Assembly (NCBI GenBank): GCA_023424215.1
Contig: JAFAEC010000209.1
Location: forward strand, 1-12,441
Length of the DNA stretch: 12,441 nucleotides
Reading direction: 5' to 3'
Source of the DNA: Pseudomonadota bacterium
Lineage (GTDB): Bacteria > Pseudomonadota > Alphaproteobacteria > Caulobacterales > Caulobacteraceae
Made by a program: the position numbers and the translations under genes. The notes beneath the pieces are model-generated. The model was not told where the DNA came from. It ran no database searches and saw nothing but the letters and a program-made list of their open reading frames with translations. Position 1 is the stretch's first letter. Each line of letters begins with the position of its first letter. Below, piece by piece: positions 1 through 6,324 of the stretch.

Positions 1-511
1 CGCCGAGTCTGACGGCGCGCGCCAGCATCTGGGCGATCTGGGCTTCGGATCGCAGCAGCGCCGGCGCTCCGCCGTCCAAAGTGACGTTCACTGTCACGCC
101 TCCGCCTGTGGAGGTTTCCACCGTCCCTGCGCTCGCGGGGCGGAAAACCTCCGGGCCCCGTTCCCCCACCAGATAGGCCGCGCCGGCGCTCACCGGTCCG
201 CCCTCGGCTCGACTTCCCGCGAACACCGAGCCGACGGCCCGCGCGATCGCGTCGGACAGGCCCCCGCGGCCCCCAGCGGCGGCGCTGACGGCCGCCAGCA
301 TCGCCCGCGCAAGCTCGGCCAGCGACACCTCCCCATCCGCCGCTGCACGCGCCAGCGATCGCGCCAGGCCTTCTCCCGCCCGACCGAAAGCCGTCTCGAT
401 GGCCTCCGCCGCCCGTTCGGCCGGCTCCCTCAGCCCCTCCAGCGCCGCGGCGGCCTCCGCCGCCTGATCCGGCACCTGACCGAGGGCCGCCCCCTGACTC
501 CAGTCATTCAT
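1..511 (-). CDS. GTA/phage tail tape measure protein, short (3' end cut by window)
   Basis: Read from ATG at 511, this frame stays open to the window edge and gives 170 residues. The N-terminal two thirds are Ala-rich and helical. Residues 113-123 read YLVGERGPEVF, the hallmark motif near the C-terminus of lambda-like tape measure proteins, followed by a Thr/Gly-rich stretch and a final helix (SEAQIAQMLARAV). In this family that helix normally sits at the very end, so probably only a few residues are missing. Tape measure proteins set tail length and are threaded through the tail tube during assembly; this one is tiny, as expected for the short tail of a GTA (RcGTA g11 counterpart). The start overlaps the upstream chaperone gene by 8 nt, implying translational coupling. 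The family call is firm; the GTA assignment rests on context. Confidence 0.85.
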   Translation of the reverse strand, partial: MNDWSQGAALGQVPDQAAEAAAALEGLREPAERAAEAIETAFGRAGEGLARSLARAAADGEVSLAELARAMLAAVSAAAGGRGGLSDAIARAVGSVFAGSRAEGGPVSAGAAYLVGERGPEVFRPASAGTVETSTGGGVTVNVTLDGGAPALLRSEAQIAQMLARAVRLG

Positions 512-680
512 CGGGCCACGCCTCCGCCAAGTGCTCCAGTTCACGACGATCCATCGCCGCCGGCCCTTCCCCGGGCCCTGTCAGCATTCGCCATTCCTTC
601 AGCGACAGACGCCAGAAGGCCTCCGGCGCGATGCCGGCCGCGGCGGCCCGGCGCAGCATCTCCGCCCAGGGCATCTTCAT
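504..680 (-). CDS. Phage tail assembly chaperone, rcc01693/TIGR02216-like
   Basis: A 58-residue protein with the compact signature of the small GTA/phage tail assembly chaperone family: an N-terminal PWAEMLRRAA helix, then PEAFWRLSLKEWRML (residues 19-33), then a helix MDRRELEHLAEAWPDE at the C-terminus. The family keeps the pattern P-x-x-FW-x-LS-x-x-EW. Such proteins cover the tape measure protein before the tail tube polymerises around it, consistent with its place immediately before the tape measure gene. The ATG at 680 overlaps the upstream stop (ATGA), and the stop lies 8 nt inside the tape measure gene. It is too short for many gene finders, but motif and coupling leave little doubt. 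Confidence 0.88.
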   Translation of the reverse strand: MKMPWAEMLRRAAAAGIAPEAFWRLSLKEWRMLTGPGEGPAAMDRRELEHLAEAWPDE

Positions 681-967
681 CGCGCCGCCGCTGCGAAGGT
701 CTGACCGACCGCCTCGGCGGCCTCGCGTGGATCGACAGCCGCCCGCTCCAGCCCGTCGGCTAGCTCCGGTTCTCCACCGCCGCGCAGCAGAGCCGCCAGC
801 ACCACGAGCAGATCCCGCGCCGAGAGCCCGCGCAGCCTGTCCGCCAGCGCCGCCGCGCCATCCACGTCGAGGCCGGCCTCGATCTCGGCCAGCGCCCCCA
901 GCGTGAGGCAGAGCCTGCGCGGCCGGCCCGCCAGTTCGACCTGGACCTCTCCCCGCACGCCGTTCAT
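677..967 (-). CDS. Gene transfer agent gp10-like tail assembly chaperone (Phage_TAC_11 type)
   Basis: A 96-residue protein beginning MNGVRGEVQVELAG. The start RGEV...L.G, then LTLGALAEIE (residues 21-30), then LSARDLLVVLAALLRGGG (48-65), is the standard layout of the GTA gp10 family, small all-helical tail assembly chaperones. The start at 967 was chosen because its ATG overlaps the TGA of the tail tube gene (ATGA) and the family begins at this point; the same frame runs further upstream without family similarity. The stop in turn overlaps the start of the second chaperone by 4 nt. Two consecutive chaperone genes before the tape measure gene mirror RcGTA g10 and g10.1. Confidence 0.87.
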   Translation of the reverse strand: MNGVRGEVQVELAGRPRRLCLTLGALAEIEAGLDVDGAAALADRLRGLSARDLLVVLAALLRGGGEPELADGLERAAVDPREAAEAVGQTFAAAAR

Positions 968-1377
968 GCGATCGTCTCGAAGGTCACCTCTCCGGCGCTG
1001 GCGAGGCTGATGGCGAAGCTCGCCTCTCCCTCGTGCTCCCCGGCGTATTCCAGCGCGGCGACCAGGAAGGGCCCCTCCAGCTGACCGAAATCCGGCACGA
1101 TCAGCCGCCAGCGCCGCGCCGACTGGTCGAAGAACGCCTCCCGGATAAGTGCGTCCGACGCCGCGTCCCGGAAGATGCCCTGCCCGCTCACCGCCGCCGA
1201 CTTCACGCCGGCGCCAGCGAGGAGTTCGCGCCACCGCCCGACGCTGTCGCCGTCGGTCGCGTCCACCGTCCGCGCGTTCAGCGCGATGGTCCGCGCCCTC
1301 AACCCGGCGACCGTGACGAAGGCGCCCGGAACATTCTCGATCTTCAGCAGGATGTCCCTGCCGCGCTGCGCCGCCAT
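964..1377 (-). CDS. Phage major tail (tube) protein, TP901-1 family
   Basis: A 137-residue protein (MAAQRGRDILLKIENVPG...). The opening G-x-D-x-L-L-K-I, the VAGLRARTIALNARTVDATDGDS segment (spanning about residues 24-45, a target-recognition-like beta region) and WRELLAGAGVKSAAVSGQGIF are typical of TP901-1-type major tail proteins, the tail tube subunit (RcGTA g9). The end reads FAISLASAGEVTFE, matching the usual final beta strand. The ATG at 1377 is preceded by a strong GAGGAG ribosome site about 6 nt upstream, so the longer reading from 1428 is not needed. It follows the DUF3168 gene after 10 bp, the only uncoupled junction in the tail part; a stronger independent ribosome site suits a protein needed in many copies. 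Confidence 0.9.
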   Translation of the reverse strand: MAAQRGRDILLKIENVPGAFVTVAGLRARTIALNARTVDATDGDSVGRWRELLAGAGVKSAAVSGQGIFRDAASDALIREAFFDQSARRWRLIVPDFGQLEGPFLVAALEYAGEHEGEASFAISLASAGEVTFETIA

Positions 1378-1387
1378 GGTGATCTCC

Positions 1388-1786
1388 TCAGATGTCCTCG
1401 GTGACGGCGCGCACCCGCAGCACCGCATAGGTTCTGTGCCCGGCGGGGGACGGCCACACGTCGGCGAAGCGCACGCCCACGTCGACGGTCCGGACCGCGT
1501 CCGCCTCCAGGGCCGCCTCGGAAAGGCTCGCCCGGATCGCCGCGACGATCGCCTTCGCCTCTTCCGTCCCGCGGAACCGCGACACGGCCTTCAGCGTCAG
1601 GACGTGCTCGACCCCGCCGCCCTCGCCCGGAACGGGCCGGCTCTCGCTGCGCCCGATCAGCAGATGCGGGTGGTCGGGGTTCTCCGGCGGCGCGTCCCAC
1701 AAGCGATCGGCCAGCAGGGCGGAGACGCCGGGATCGGCGCGCAGGTGCGCCAGCAGCGCCTTCTGCAATGCGCGCTCGTGGTTCAT
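1388..1786 (-). CDS. DUF3168 family protein, probable tail terminator (GTA gp8)
   Basis: A 132-residue protein starting MNHERALQKALLAHLRADPGV, the characteristic DUF3168 opening helix (A-L-x-x-x-L-x-x-x-L-x-x-D-P-x-V). It continues with RLWDAPPENPDHPHLLIG (residues 28-45), beta strands HVLTLKAVSRFRG, the helix EEAKAIVAAIRASL, and an end strand YAVLRVRAVTEDI. In RcGTA the equivalent (g8) forms the tail terminator ring joining tail tube and head. The ATG at 1786 overlaps the stop of the head closure gene (ATGA). An overlapping frame reads upstream to 1954 but only as a shadow of the previous gene. Confidence 0.88.
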   Translation of the reverse strand: MNHERALQKALLAHLRADPGVSALLADRLWDAPPENPDHPHLLIGRSESRPVPGEGGGVEHVLTLKAVSRFRGTEEAKAIVAAIRASLSEAALEADAVRTVDVGVRFADVWPSPAGHRTYAVLRVRAVTEDI

Positions 1787-2076
1787 CGGGATCGCTCCAG
1801 ATTGAGGATGGCTCGCCCGCCGACCGTCTCGCCGGAGCGGATCCGCCAGTCGGCGCCGCCAAAGCGAAGCACCCGCCCCGCCTGCAGCCGGGAGTCGGGC
1901 CGGGTTTCGGCGGTGACCGTCTCCGCGACGTGCAGGCCGCCGGCCTCCGTCCACTCCCGCCGCCGTCGCTGTCCGAGTTTCAGCCAGGCCCAGCCCAGCG
2001 GCTCGTAGCTCACGCTGCGACCGCCGTAGGGCGTCTCCGCCTCGACGGCCTGGAGCAGCTCCGCCAGCGTCTTCAC
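1783..2076 (-). CDS. Phage head closure / head-tail adaptor protein (GTA gp7)
   Basis: A 97-residue protein of the head closure (SPP1 gp16-like, Phage_H_T_join) type. It has YGGRSVSYEPLGWAWLKL (residues 17-34), the family's W-x-x-L strand, then a charged arm RRRREWTEAGG, then a beta barrel with ETVTAETRPDSRLQAGRVLRFGG and WRIRSGETVGGRAILNLE. The protein closes the portal/connector channel after DNA packaging and is the stopper (g7) in RcGTA. The start is GTG at 2076; its GTGA overlaps the TGA of the connector gene. The last four bases overlap the next start (ATGA). Short length and order make the assignment secure. Confidence 0.85.
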   Translation of the reverse strand: MKTLAELLQAVEAETPYGGRSVSYEPLGWAWLKLGQRRRREWTEAGGLHVAETVTAETRPDSRLQAGRVLRFGGADWRIRSGETVGGRAILNLERSR

Positions 2077-2339
2077 AGCCGCACCGGCCGGTAGGGCGCG
2101 ATCCAGGCCTCGACGGGCCGGATGGGCATCTCGCGTTCGCCGCGCTCGTAGGCGCGCAGCACCAGCATCAGCACCGCCAGCCGCAGCGGCGCCGGCGAGA
2201 CCGCGTCGAGAACCAGCCCCGTCTCGGCCCCGACCCGCGCCTGCGCGGCGTCGATCAGCGTCTGGATCAGTGCGTCCTCGGCGTCGTGCTCGACGCGCAG
2301 GAACAGCCTCGCCTCGGCGAGGGTCACCGGTGCGGTCAT
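2073..2339 (-). CDS. Phage head-tail connector (gp6-like adaptor)
   Basis: An 88-residue helical protein, MTAPVTLAEARLFLRVEHDAEDALIQTLIDAA..., with the classic connector opening L-A-E-A-R-x-F-L-R-V-x-x-D-x-E-D-x-L-I. A second helical half (LRLAVLMLVLRAYERGE) and a Pro-rich end (RPVEAWIAPYRPVRL) complete the family pattern. Twelve copies normally dock under the portal (RcGTA g6 adaptor). ATG 2339 is preferred over GTG 2348 because the GTG lies inside the likely ribosome site GAGGTGG. About 100 bp separate it from the capsid stop, the only sizeable gap in the cluster's left half. Confidence 0.87.
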   Translation of the reverse strand: MTAPVTLAEARLFLRVEHDAEDALIQTLIDAAQARVGAETGLVLDAVSPAPLRLAVLMLVLRAYERGEREMPIRPVEAWIAPYRPVRL

Positions 2340-2344
2340 CGGAA

Positions 2345-2351
2345 CCACCTC
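2345..2351 (-). promoter_or_regulatory. Ribosome binding site of the connector gene
   Basis: On the minus strand GAGGTGG precedes ATG 2339, with 8 nt between GAGG and the ATG. The in-frame GTG at 2346-2348 is part of this element, so it is unlikely to be the start. Confidence 0.55.
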
Positions 2352-2367
2352 GACTGGAATGGAAGGT

Positions 2368-2419
2368 GGCGGCAGGCGCGAGGCGACGGGCTTCTGCGCC
2401 GTTCCCCGTGCCTGCCGCC
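2368..2419. repeat. Large inverted repeat in the capsid-connector gap
   Basis: GGCGGCAGGC (2368-2377) and GCCTGCCGCC (2410-2419) are perfect 10-bp inverted arms with a 32-nt interior. The interior extends the stem: ACGG (2386-2389) can pair with CCGT (2406-2409). An alternative pairing exists between AGGCGAC (2381-2387) and GTCGCCT (2421-2427). In mRNA this would form a stable hairpin just after the capsid stop and before the connector ribosome site. No T-run follows on either strand, so it is not a textbook intrinsic terminator. It could be an RNA processing or stability element that raises capsid yield over downstream genes, or a dispersed REP-like palindrome. Confidence 0.6.
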
Positions 2420-2442
2420 TGTCGCCTGCTGCCCTCGAAGCT

Positions 2443-3672
2443 TCAGCTCGCGCTGAACTTCATCACCTTGATGGCGTCGAAGTCCTGGACGCCGCCGCCG
2501 ACGCGGCGTGTCGTGTAGAACAGCACGTACGGCTTGGCGGAGTACGGATCCCGCAGCACCCGCACGCCCGCCCGGTCGACGATCAGATAGCCGCGGCGGA
2601 AATCGCCGAAAGCGATCGCCGGGGCATCGGCCGCCACATCCGGCATGGTCTCGATCTCGGTGACCGGATAGCCGAGCAGGCTGGCGGTTTCGCCCGCCCG
2701 CTGCGCCGGCTGCCAGATGTAGTTGCCGTCGGCGTCCTTGAACTTGCGCACTGTCGAGACCGTGCGGCGGTTCATCACGAAGCGCGCGTTCGGCCGGTAC
2801 TGGGCCTTCGGTGCATAGACCAGGTCGATCAGCCGGTCGGTCGGGCTGTCCGGCACGAAGGCCCCGGCGGCGCCCGAGGCGACGTAGCCGATCTCGCCCC
2901 AGTCCTGGCCGCTGTCGGCGACGATGTCGTAGTTGAGCAAGCCGCGCGGCTTGTTCAGGCCGTCGCCGTTGACGAAGGCCTCGGTCTCCTGGGCCGCGAA
3001 GGCGTCCTCGACCTCCCCGGCCAGCCATTCGTCCAGATCGACCAGCGCGTCGTCCAGCAGCGTCTGGGTCGCCGCCGGACAGGCGTAGAGATCGGCCGCC
3101 GGGAACTCCAGCAGCGCCAGCGTCGCCGGATCGGTCTCCGGCCGCGCCGCCGTCTCGGCCACCCAGCCCGAGCCGACGCCGGCGATGGACACGGGCTTGC
3201 GGAACACGCCCGCCGCGACCGTCCGCACCGTGGCGATCTCCCGCATCGGCGATCCGGCCATCAGCCGCCGCTCGATCGCGCGCTCGGTCTGCTCGGGCAC
3301 GACGTAGCCGCCGGAGTTCGGCGCCGTCGACAGACCCGCCTTCACCTCCAGCCCGATGCCGGCCCGCAGGTAGCCGTCGAACGCGGCCTTCAGCTCGACG
3401 CCGTCCGGCGTTCCGACCCGAGGGGCGGCGCCGTCCCCGATCGCCGGTCGCCGCGCCTCGCTCGACACCCGATCCAGCCGCACCTGCGCTGCGGCGACCG
3501 CCTGGTCGATGCGCGCCACCTTCTCCTCCAGCAGCGCATCGGCGGACGCCTTGCGCTCGATCTCGTCCAGTCGGGCGTCGTTGACCCCTTTGAACGCCTC
3601 GAACGCCGCCATCATCTCGTGCAGGGCGGCGCGCGCCTCCGGCGTTGCCGGAGCCTGTTTGGTCTCTTTCAT
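2443..3672 (-). CDS. HK97-family major capsid protein (GTA gp5)
   Basis: A 409-residue protein. Residues about 12-70 are helical and charged, resembling the HK97 delta/scaffold domain removed by the prohead protease. AGLSTAPNSGGYVVPEQ (112-128) marks the start of the mature shell domain, followed by the N-arm/P-domain pattern (SPMREIATVRTV, GSGWVAETA, PATLALLEFPAADLYACPAATQTLLDDA, FVNGDGLNKPRGLL, ARFVMNRRTVSTVRKFKD) and the C-terminal YVLFYTTRRVGGGVQDFDAIKVMK. It forms the icosahedral head. ATG 3672 follows a GGAG 5-6 nt upstream and begins the family-like region; extension to 3744 adds only unlikely residues. Unlike RcGTA, where protease and capsid are adjacent, here an 819-bp gene on the other strand lies between them, so the capsid may need its own promoter. 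Confidence 0.95.
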   Translation of the reverse strand: MKETKQAPATPEARAALHEMMAAFEAFKGVNDARLDEIERKASADALLEEKVARIDQAVAAAQVRLDRVSSEARRPAIGDGAAPRVGTPDGVELKAAFDGYLRAGIGLEVKAGLSTAPNSGGYVVPEQTERAIERRLMAGSPMREIATVRTVAAGVFRKPVSIAGVGSGWVAETAARPETDPATLALLEFPAADLYACPAATQTLLDDALVDLDEWLAGEVEDAFAAQETEAFVNGDGLNKPRGLLNYDIVADSGQDWGEIGYVASGAAGAFVPDSPTDRLIDLVYAPKAQYRPNARFVMNRRTVSTVRKFKDADGNYIWQPAQRAGETASLLGYPVTEIETMPDVAADAPAIAFGDFRRGYLIVDRAGVRVLRDPYSAKPYVLFYTTRRVGGGVQDFDAIKVMKFSAS

Positions 3673-3691
3673 GATGTCTCCGCTTCTCAGG

Positions 3692-3708
3692 AACCGCGCA
3701 GCGCGGTT
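3692..3708. promoter_or_regulatory. Perfect 17-bp palindrome in the divergent gap, candidate operator
   Basis: AACCGCGC, a central A, then GCGCGGTT: two perfect 8-bp arms in the 47-bp gap between the capsid start (3672) and the plus-strand gene start (3720). Its position, 20 bp from the capsid ATG and 11 bp before the plus-strand GTG, suits a dimeric repressor or activator acting on one or both genes. It can also form a 7-bp hairpin with a 3-nt loop in either transcript. No T-run follows on the plus strand. Confidence 0.5.
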
Positions 3709-3719
3709 AGGGTCCGGAG

Positions 3720-4538
3720 GTGACACGCACGCTCCAGGAAACACGTCTCATCCGCCAGGACCCCCGTACGGGGGGCTTCACCCGTCTCGAGCGCACGGTG
3801 ATGCAGGCCCTCGCTCGCGAGCTGCGGGCCGAGGCCCCTGACCTTGCGGCCCAGTTCGCAGCCAGCCGTCCCACCGTCCGCCGCAACTCCGGCTTCGGCC
3901 TCTTCACCGAGATGCTCGTCCCGCCGGAGCATCCGACTTCCGGGCGCACCGGCGAGTTCGGCACGGTCCACGTCATGCTCGCCGGTCTCACCGATCCCGT
4001 CGCTTTCCAGGTTCGTCTGCGAAACGGCCGGCTGCTCGGACTGCTTGGCGACAGCTACGGTCAGGACACCCGTTCCGTCGACTTCACGTCCGCGGCCTTC
4101 GACCAGCTCTTCACCGTCGATACCTCCGGCCGCTCCGTGCCATCGGAGCTCCCCGCGGAAGGCGGTCGCGCGACGCCTCGTCCGCCCCGACTGCATGCCG
4201 CCGCGCCTGCACAGCCTCCGGCGTCCGTGGTCGTCGAGCGTCGCCCTGACGTAAGCGAAGCGCCCCGTCCGCGTACGGCGCCACCACCGGAACCTGCTCC
4301 GTCGGGAGGCGGCGACGGGCAGCTGAGTCCGGAAGAACAGACCTCGCTCCGCGTCGGGCTCTGGACCGGCCTGTTTGCGCTGGGATCGATCCTGGTTCTG
4401 GTCTTCGACGTCCCGATCCCGTTCGTCTTCATCGCCGCCTTCGTCGCCGGGCGCTTCTTCCAGACCGACCGTGGCCTCGACCTTCTCAGGCAGGCGATGG
4501 CGTCGCTTCAGCGGGCGGCGCGGGAACGGCAGGCCTGA
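3720..4538 (+). CDS. Unrecognised membrane-anchored protein inserted antisense in the GTA cluster
   Basis: I cannot name this 272-residue protein. Residues 20-134 look like a compact alpha/beta domain: a helix TRLERTVMQALARELR, a segment VRRNSGFGLFTEMLVPPE (53-70), strands FGTVHVMLAGL and FQVRLRNGRLLGLLG, then SYGQDTRSVDFTS. From memory the R-x-x-(S/T)-G-x-G-(L/F)-FT and D-S-Y-G order recalls small bacterial proteins of unknown function. Residues 135-205 are a Pro/Ala-rich linker; 212-247 form one long or two short membrane segments (LWTGLFALGSILVLVF, FVFIAAFVAG), ending in a short basic tail. GTG 3720 is the only start after the in-frame TAG at 3708-3710; its ribosome site is poor (AGGG), and ATG 3801 is possible. 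Third codon positions are strongly G/C, supporting real coding. It is convergent with and overlaps the protease gene by 53 bp. Confidence 0.75.
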   Translation: MTRTLQETRLIRQDPRTGGFTRLERTVMQALARELRAEAPDLAAQFAASRPTVRRNSGFGLFTEMLVPPEHPTSGRTGEFGTVHVMLAGLTDPVAFQVRLRNGRLLGLLGDSYGQDTRSVDFTSAAFDQLFTVDTSGRSVPSELPAEGGRATPRPPRLHAAAPAQPPASVVVERRPDVSEAPRPRTAPPPEPAPSGGGDGQLSPEEQTSLRVGLWTGLFALGSILVLVFDVPIPFVFIAAFVAGRFFQTDRGLDLLRQAMASLQRAARERQA

Positions 4539-4944
4539 ACCGCGCACCGGGCAACATCGGGAAGGTCACCAGCGACACCTCCCACAAATCCACCTCGACC
4601 AGCACCCTCAGCGCGCCCGCGCGCCGCGCCCGGACCGACCGGAAGCCGATCGACAGCCCGTCCATCGCCCCGGCCCGGGCCAGGGCGCCGGCGAACCTCG
4701 CCTCGGCCGACCAGTCCAGGATCCGGCCGCGGACGAACAGGCCCTGCTCGTCCTCCACCAGTTCGTCCCAGACGCCGACGATGGCGCGTCCTTCGTGCTG
4801 GTGCAGCATCCGCACGCCGCCGGCGCCGGACTTCGCAAGACTCGCGGCGAAGGCGCCCCGGGCCACCACGTCGCGGTTCAGGTCCGCCACGCCCCACAGA
4901 GAGGCGTAGCCTGCGATCGGCAGACCTGCGTCGGCCCGGCTCAT
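4486..4944 (-). CDS. HK97-family prohead protease (GTA gp4)
   Basis: A 152-residue serine protease of the phage prohead family (U35). It opens with IAGYASLWGVADLNRDVVARGAF (about residues 10-32), the standard GYA.....D...D.V..GAF signature. Likely catalytic residues are His50 in HQHEGRAIVG, Ser98 in GLSIGF and Glu122 in WEVSLVTFP. The protein cleaves the scaffold-like N-terminus of the capsid protein and itself during head maturation. ATG 4944 overlaps the stop of the upstream small membrane protein (ATGA). The C-terminal Ala/Pro-rich tail lies over the 3' end of the plus-strand gene. It is at the short end for the family but has all three motifs. Confidence 0.92.
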   Translation of the reverse strand: MSRADAGLPIAGYASLWGVADLNRDVVARGAFAASLAKSGAGGVRMLHQHEGRAIVGVWDELVEDEQGLFVRGRILDWSAEARFAGALARAGAMDGLSIGFRSVRARRAGALRVLVEVDLWEVSLVTFPMLPGARFRPAVPAPPAEATPSPA

Positions 4945-5165
4945 GACTGCGCCTCCAGCCGACGTTCGATCCGCGCCACGCTGGCCCGCACCGCCTCCCC
5001 CTGCGCTTCCAGCCGCGCCAGCCGCTCCGCCACCAGGCGCTGCTCTCCGACCCGCTCCTCCAGGGCGGCGATCCGCGCCGCCGCGCCGCCCGCCCACACC
5101 AGCCCGCCCAGCGTCTGGGCCGCCAGAACAGCGATCAGCGCGGCTGGAATCCTCAGCCGCTCCAT
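4941..5165 (-). CDS. Small membrane/coiled-coil protein at the GTA g3.5 position
   Basis: A 74-residue protein with a membrane segment at about residues 6-27 (IPAALIAVLAAQTLGGLVWA) and a heptad-rich helix from residue 31 to 72 (RIAALEERV...ERLARLEAQ...ARIERRLEAQ). RcGTA has a small gene, g3.5, at exactly this place between portal and protease, and small membrane/coiled-coil proteins are found here in other GTA clusters. The start is ATG 5165, one base after the portal stop (TGAAATG arrangement), and the stop overlaps the protease ATG. The role is unknown. A TM-plus-coiled-coil layout is also seen in inner-membrane spanin subunits, but nothing else here supports lysis. Confidence 0.75.
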   Translation of the reverse strand: MERLRIPAALIAVLAAQTLGGLVWAGGAAARIAALEERVGEQRLVAERLARLEAQGEAVRASVARIERRLEAQS

Positions 5166-5166
5166 T

Positions 5167-6324
5167 TCAGCCCTCCACCCCGGCCATGCGGCGCCGCTCT
5201 TCGTCGGTGAGGAAGCTGGCGGAGGTCAGCCGCGCCCACAGGGCCTCGCGTTCGGGCTGCAGCGCGGGCACGGCGTCCATGTCCGCCTCGACCCGCACAT
5301 CGGCGAACCGCCCGCCCAGCCAGCCGGTCAGCGCGGCCGCGGCCTTGCGCACCAGGGGCGCGACAGTGCCCCGCCAGAAGGCGACATTGGCCTCCCGGTA
5401 GTTGGCGTAGGTGGCGTCTCCGGGAATGCCCAGCAGCTGCGGCGGCACGCCGAAGGCCAGGGCGATCTCCCGCGCCGCGGCGTGCTTGCCGGCGACGAAG
5501 TCCATGTCGGCGGGGGTCCAGCTCATCGGCTTCCAGTCCAGCCCGCCCTCGAGGATCAGCGGCCGGCCGGCGTTCCGCGCCCCGGCGTGCAGGTCGTCGA
5601 TCTGACCGCGCAAGGCTTCGAACTGTTCGGCGGTCAGCCCCTCGCCGTCGCGGCCGCCATAGACCAGCGCCCCGCTCGGCCGCGCCGCATTGTCGAGCAG
5701 CGCCTTGTTCCAGGCCCCGGTCGCGTTGTGCACGTCGATGGCGAAGGCCGCCGCCTCCAGCGGGGAAAAGCCGTAGTGGTCGTCGGCCGGATGAAACAGC
5801 TTGAGATGCAGCACCGGCAGCCAGCCGTCCGCCGCCCGCACCAGTCGCACCGACCGGCTGTCGACCGAGTACTCGTAGCCCTCCGGCCAACCGCCGCGTC
5901 CGGGGATCACCTTCATCCGGTCGGGCCTCAGGGACCACAGCTCCTCCGGCTCTCCCTCCCCGACCGCCTCGACATAGGCGTTCCCCGCGGTCTGCAGGGC
6001 GCCGTACAGCCCCTCCAGGAACTCGACGCCGGACTGCTCCGGGTTCGGCCGCGCCAGCAGGCGCGCCAGCGGGTGATCGTCCGCCCGGACCCCGGCCGTG
6101 AACACTGTCAGGGGTGTGGACGCGGCCGCTTCGGCGATCATCCTGACGCAGCGGTAGACCACCGCGTTCTTGCCGAAGCCCTCTGCGGCGAGACTCGCGT
6201 AGTCCCGCGGCGTCCAGCGGGGCCGTCCTCCCGCCGAGAAGGCGATCAGCGGCCCGGTGCGGCTGTCCTTGGTCTCGGGCGCGAGGATGCGCCGGCGGCC
6301 GAAAGGCCGTCGCCAGTCCAGCAT
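5167..6324 (-). CDS. HK97-type phage portal protein (GTA gp3)
   Basis: A 385-residue portal protein, the dodecameric ring through which DNA enters the head. Family landmarks in order: NAVVYRCVRMIAEAAAS (53-69), HPLARLLARPNPEQSG (84-99) with FLEGLYGALQTAGNAYVE (102-119), LWSLRPDRMKV (129-139), HLKLFHPADDHYGFSPLEAA (173-192), then FGVPPQLLGIPG and ATYANYREANVAFWRGTVAPLV near the C-terminus. Length matches HK97 and GTA portals. ATG 6324 has GGAG about 9-10 nt upstream and begins just before the conserved region; the frame extends to 6417 without family similarity. It is the first gene of the structural cluster in this window, with no terminase gene in front. Confidence 0.94.
   Translation of the reverse strand: MLDWRRPFGRRRILAPETKDSRTGPLIAFSAGGRPRWTPRDYASLAAEGFGKNAVVYRCVRMIAEAAASTPLTVFTAGVRADDHPLARLLARPNPEQSGVEFLEGLYGALQTAGNAYVEAVGEGEPEELWSLRPDRMKVIPGRGGWPEGYEYSVDSRSVRLVRAADGWLPVLHLKLFHPADDHYGFSPLEAAAFAIDVHNATGAWNKALLDNAARPSGALVYGGRDGEGLTAEQFEALRGQIDDLHAGARNAGRPLILEGGLDWKPMSWTPADMDFVAGKHAAAREIALAFGVPPQLLGIPGDATYANYREANVAFWRGTVAPLVRKAAAALTGWLGGRFADVRVEADMDAVPALQPEREALWARLTSASFLTDEERRRMAGVEG

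Noticed and set aside
3687..4547. Minus-strand frame opposite the inserted plus-strand gene, possibly linking protease and capsid
   Set aside because: Its product is low-complexity, Glu/Arg/Gly-rich, without phage similarity. The plus-strand frame has a coherent membrane segment and G/C-rich third positions.
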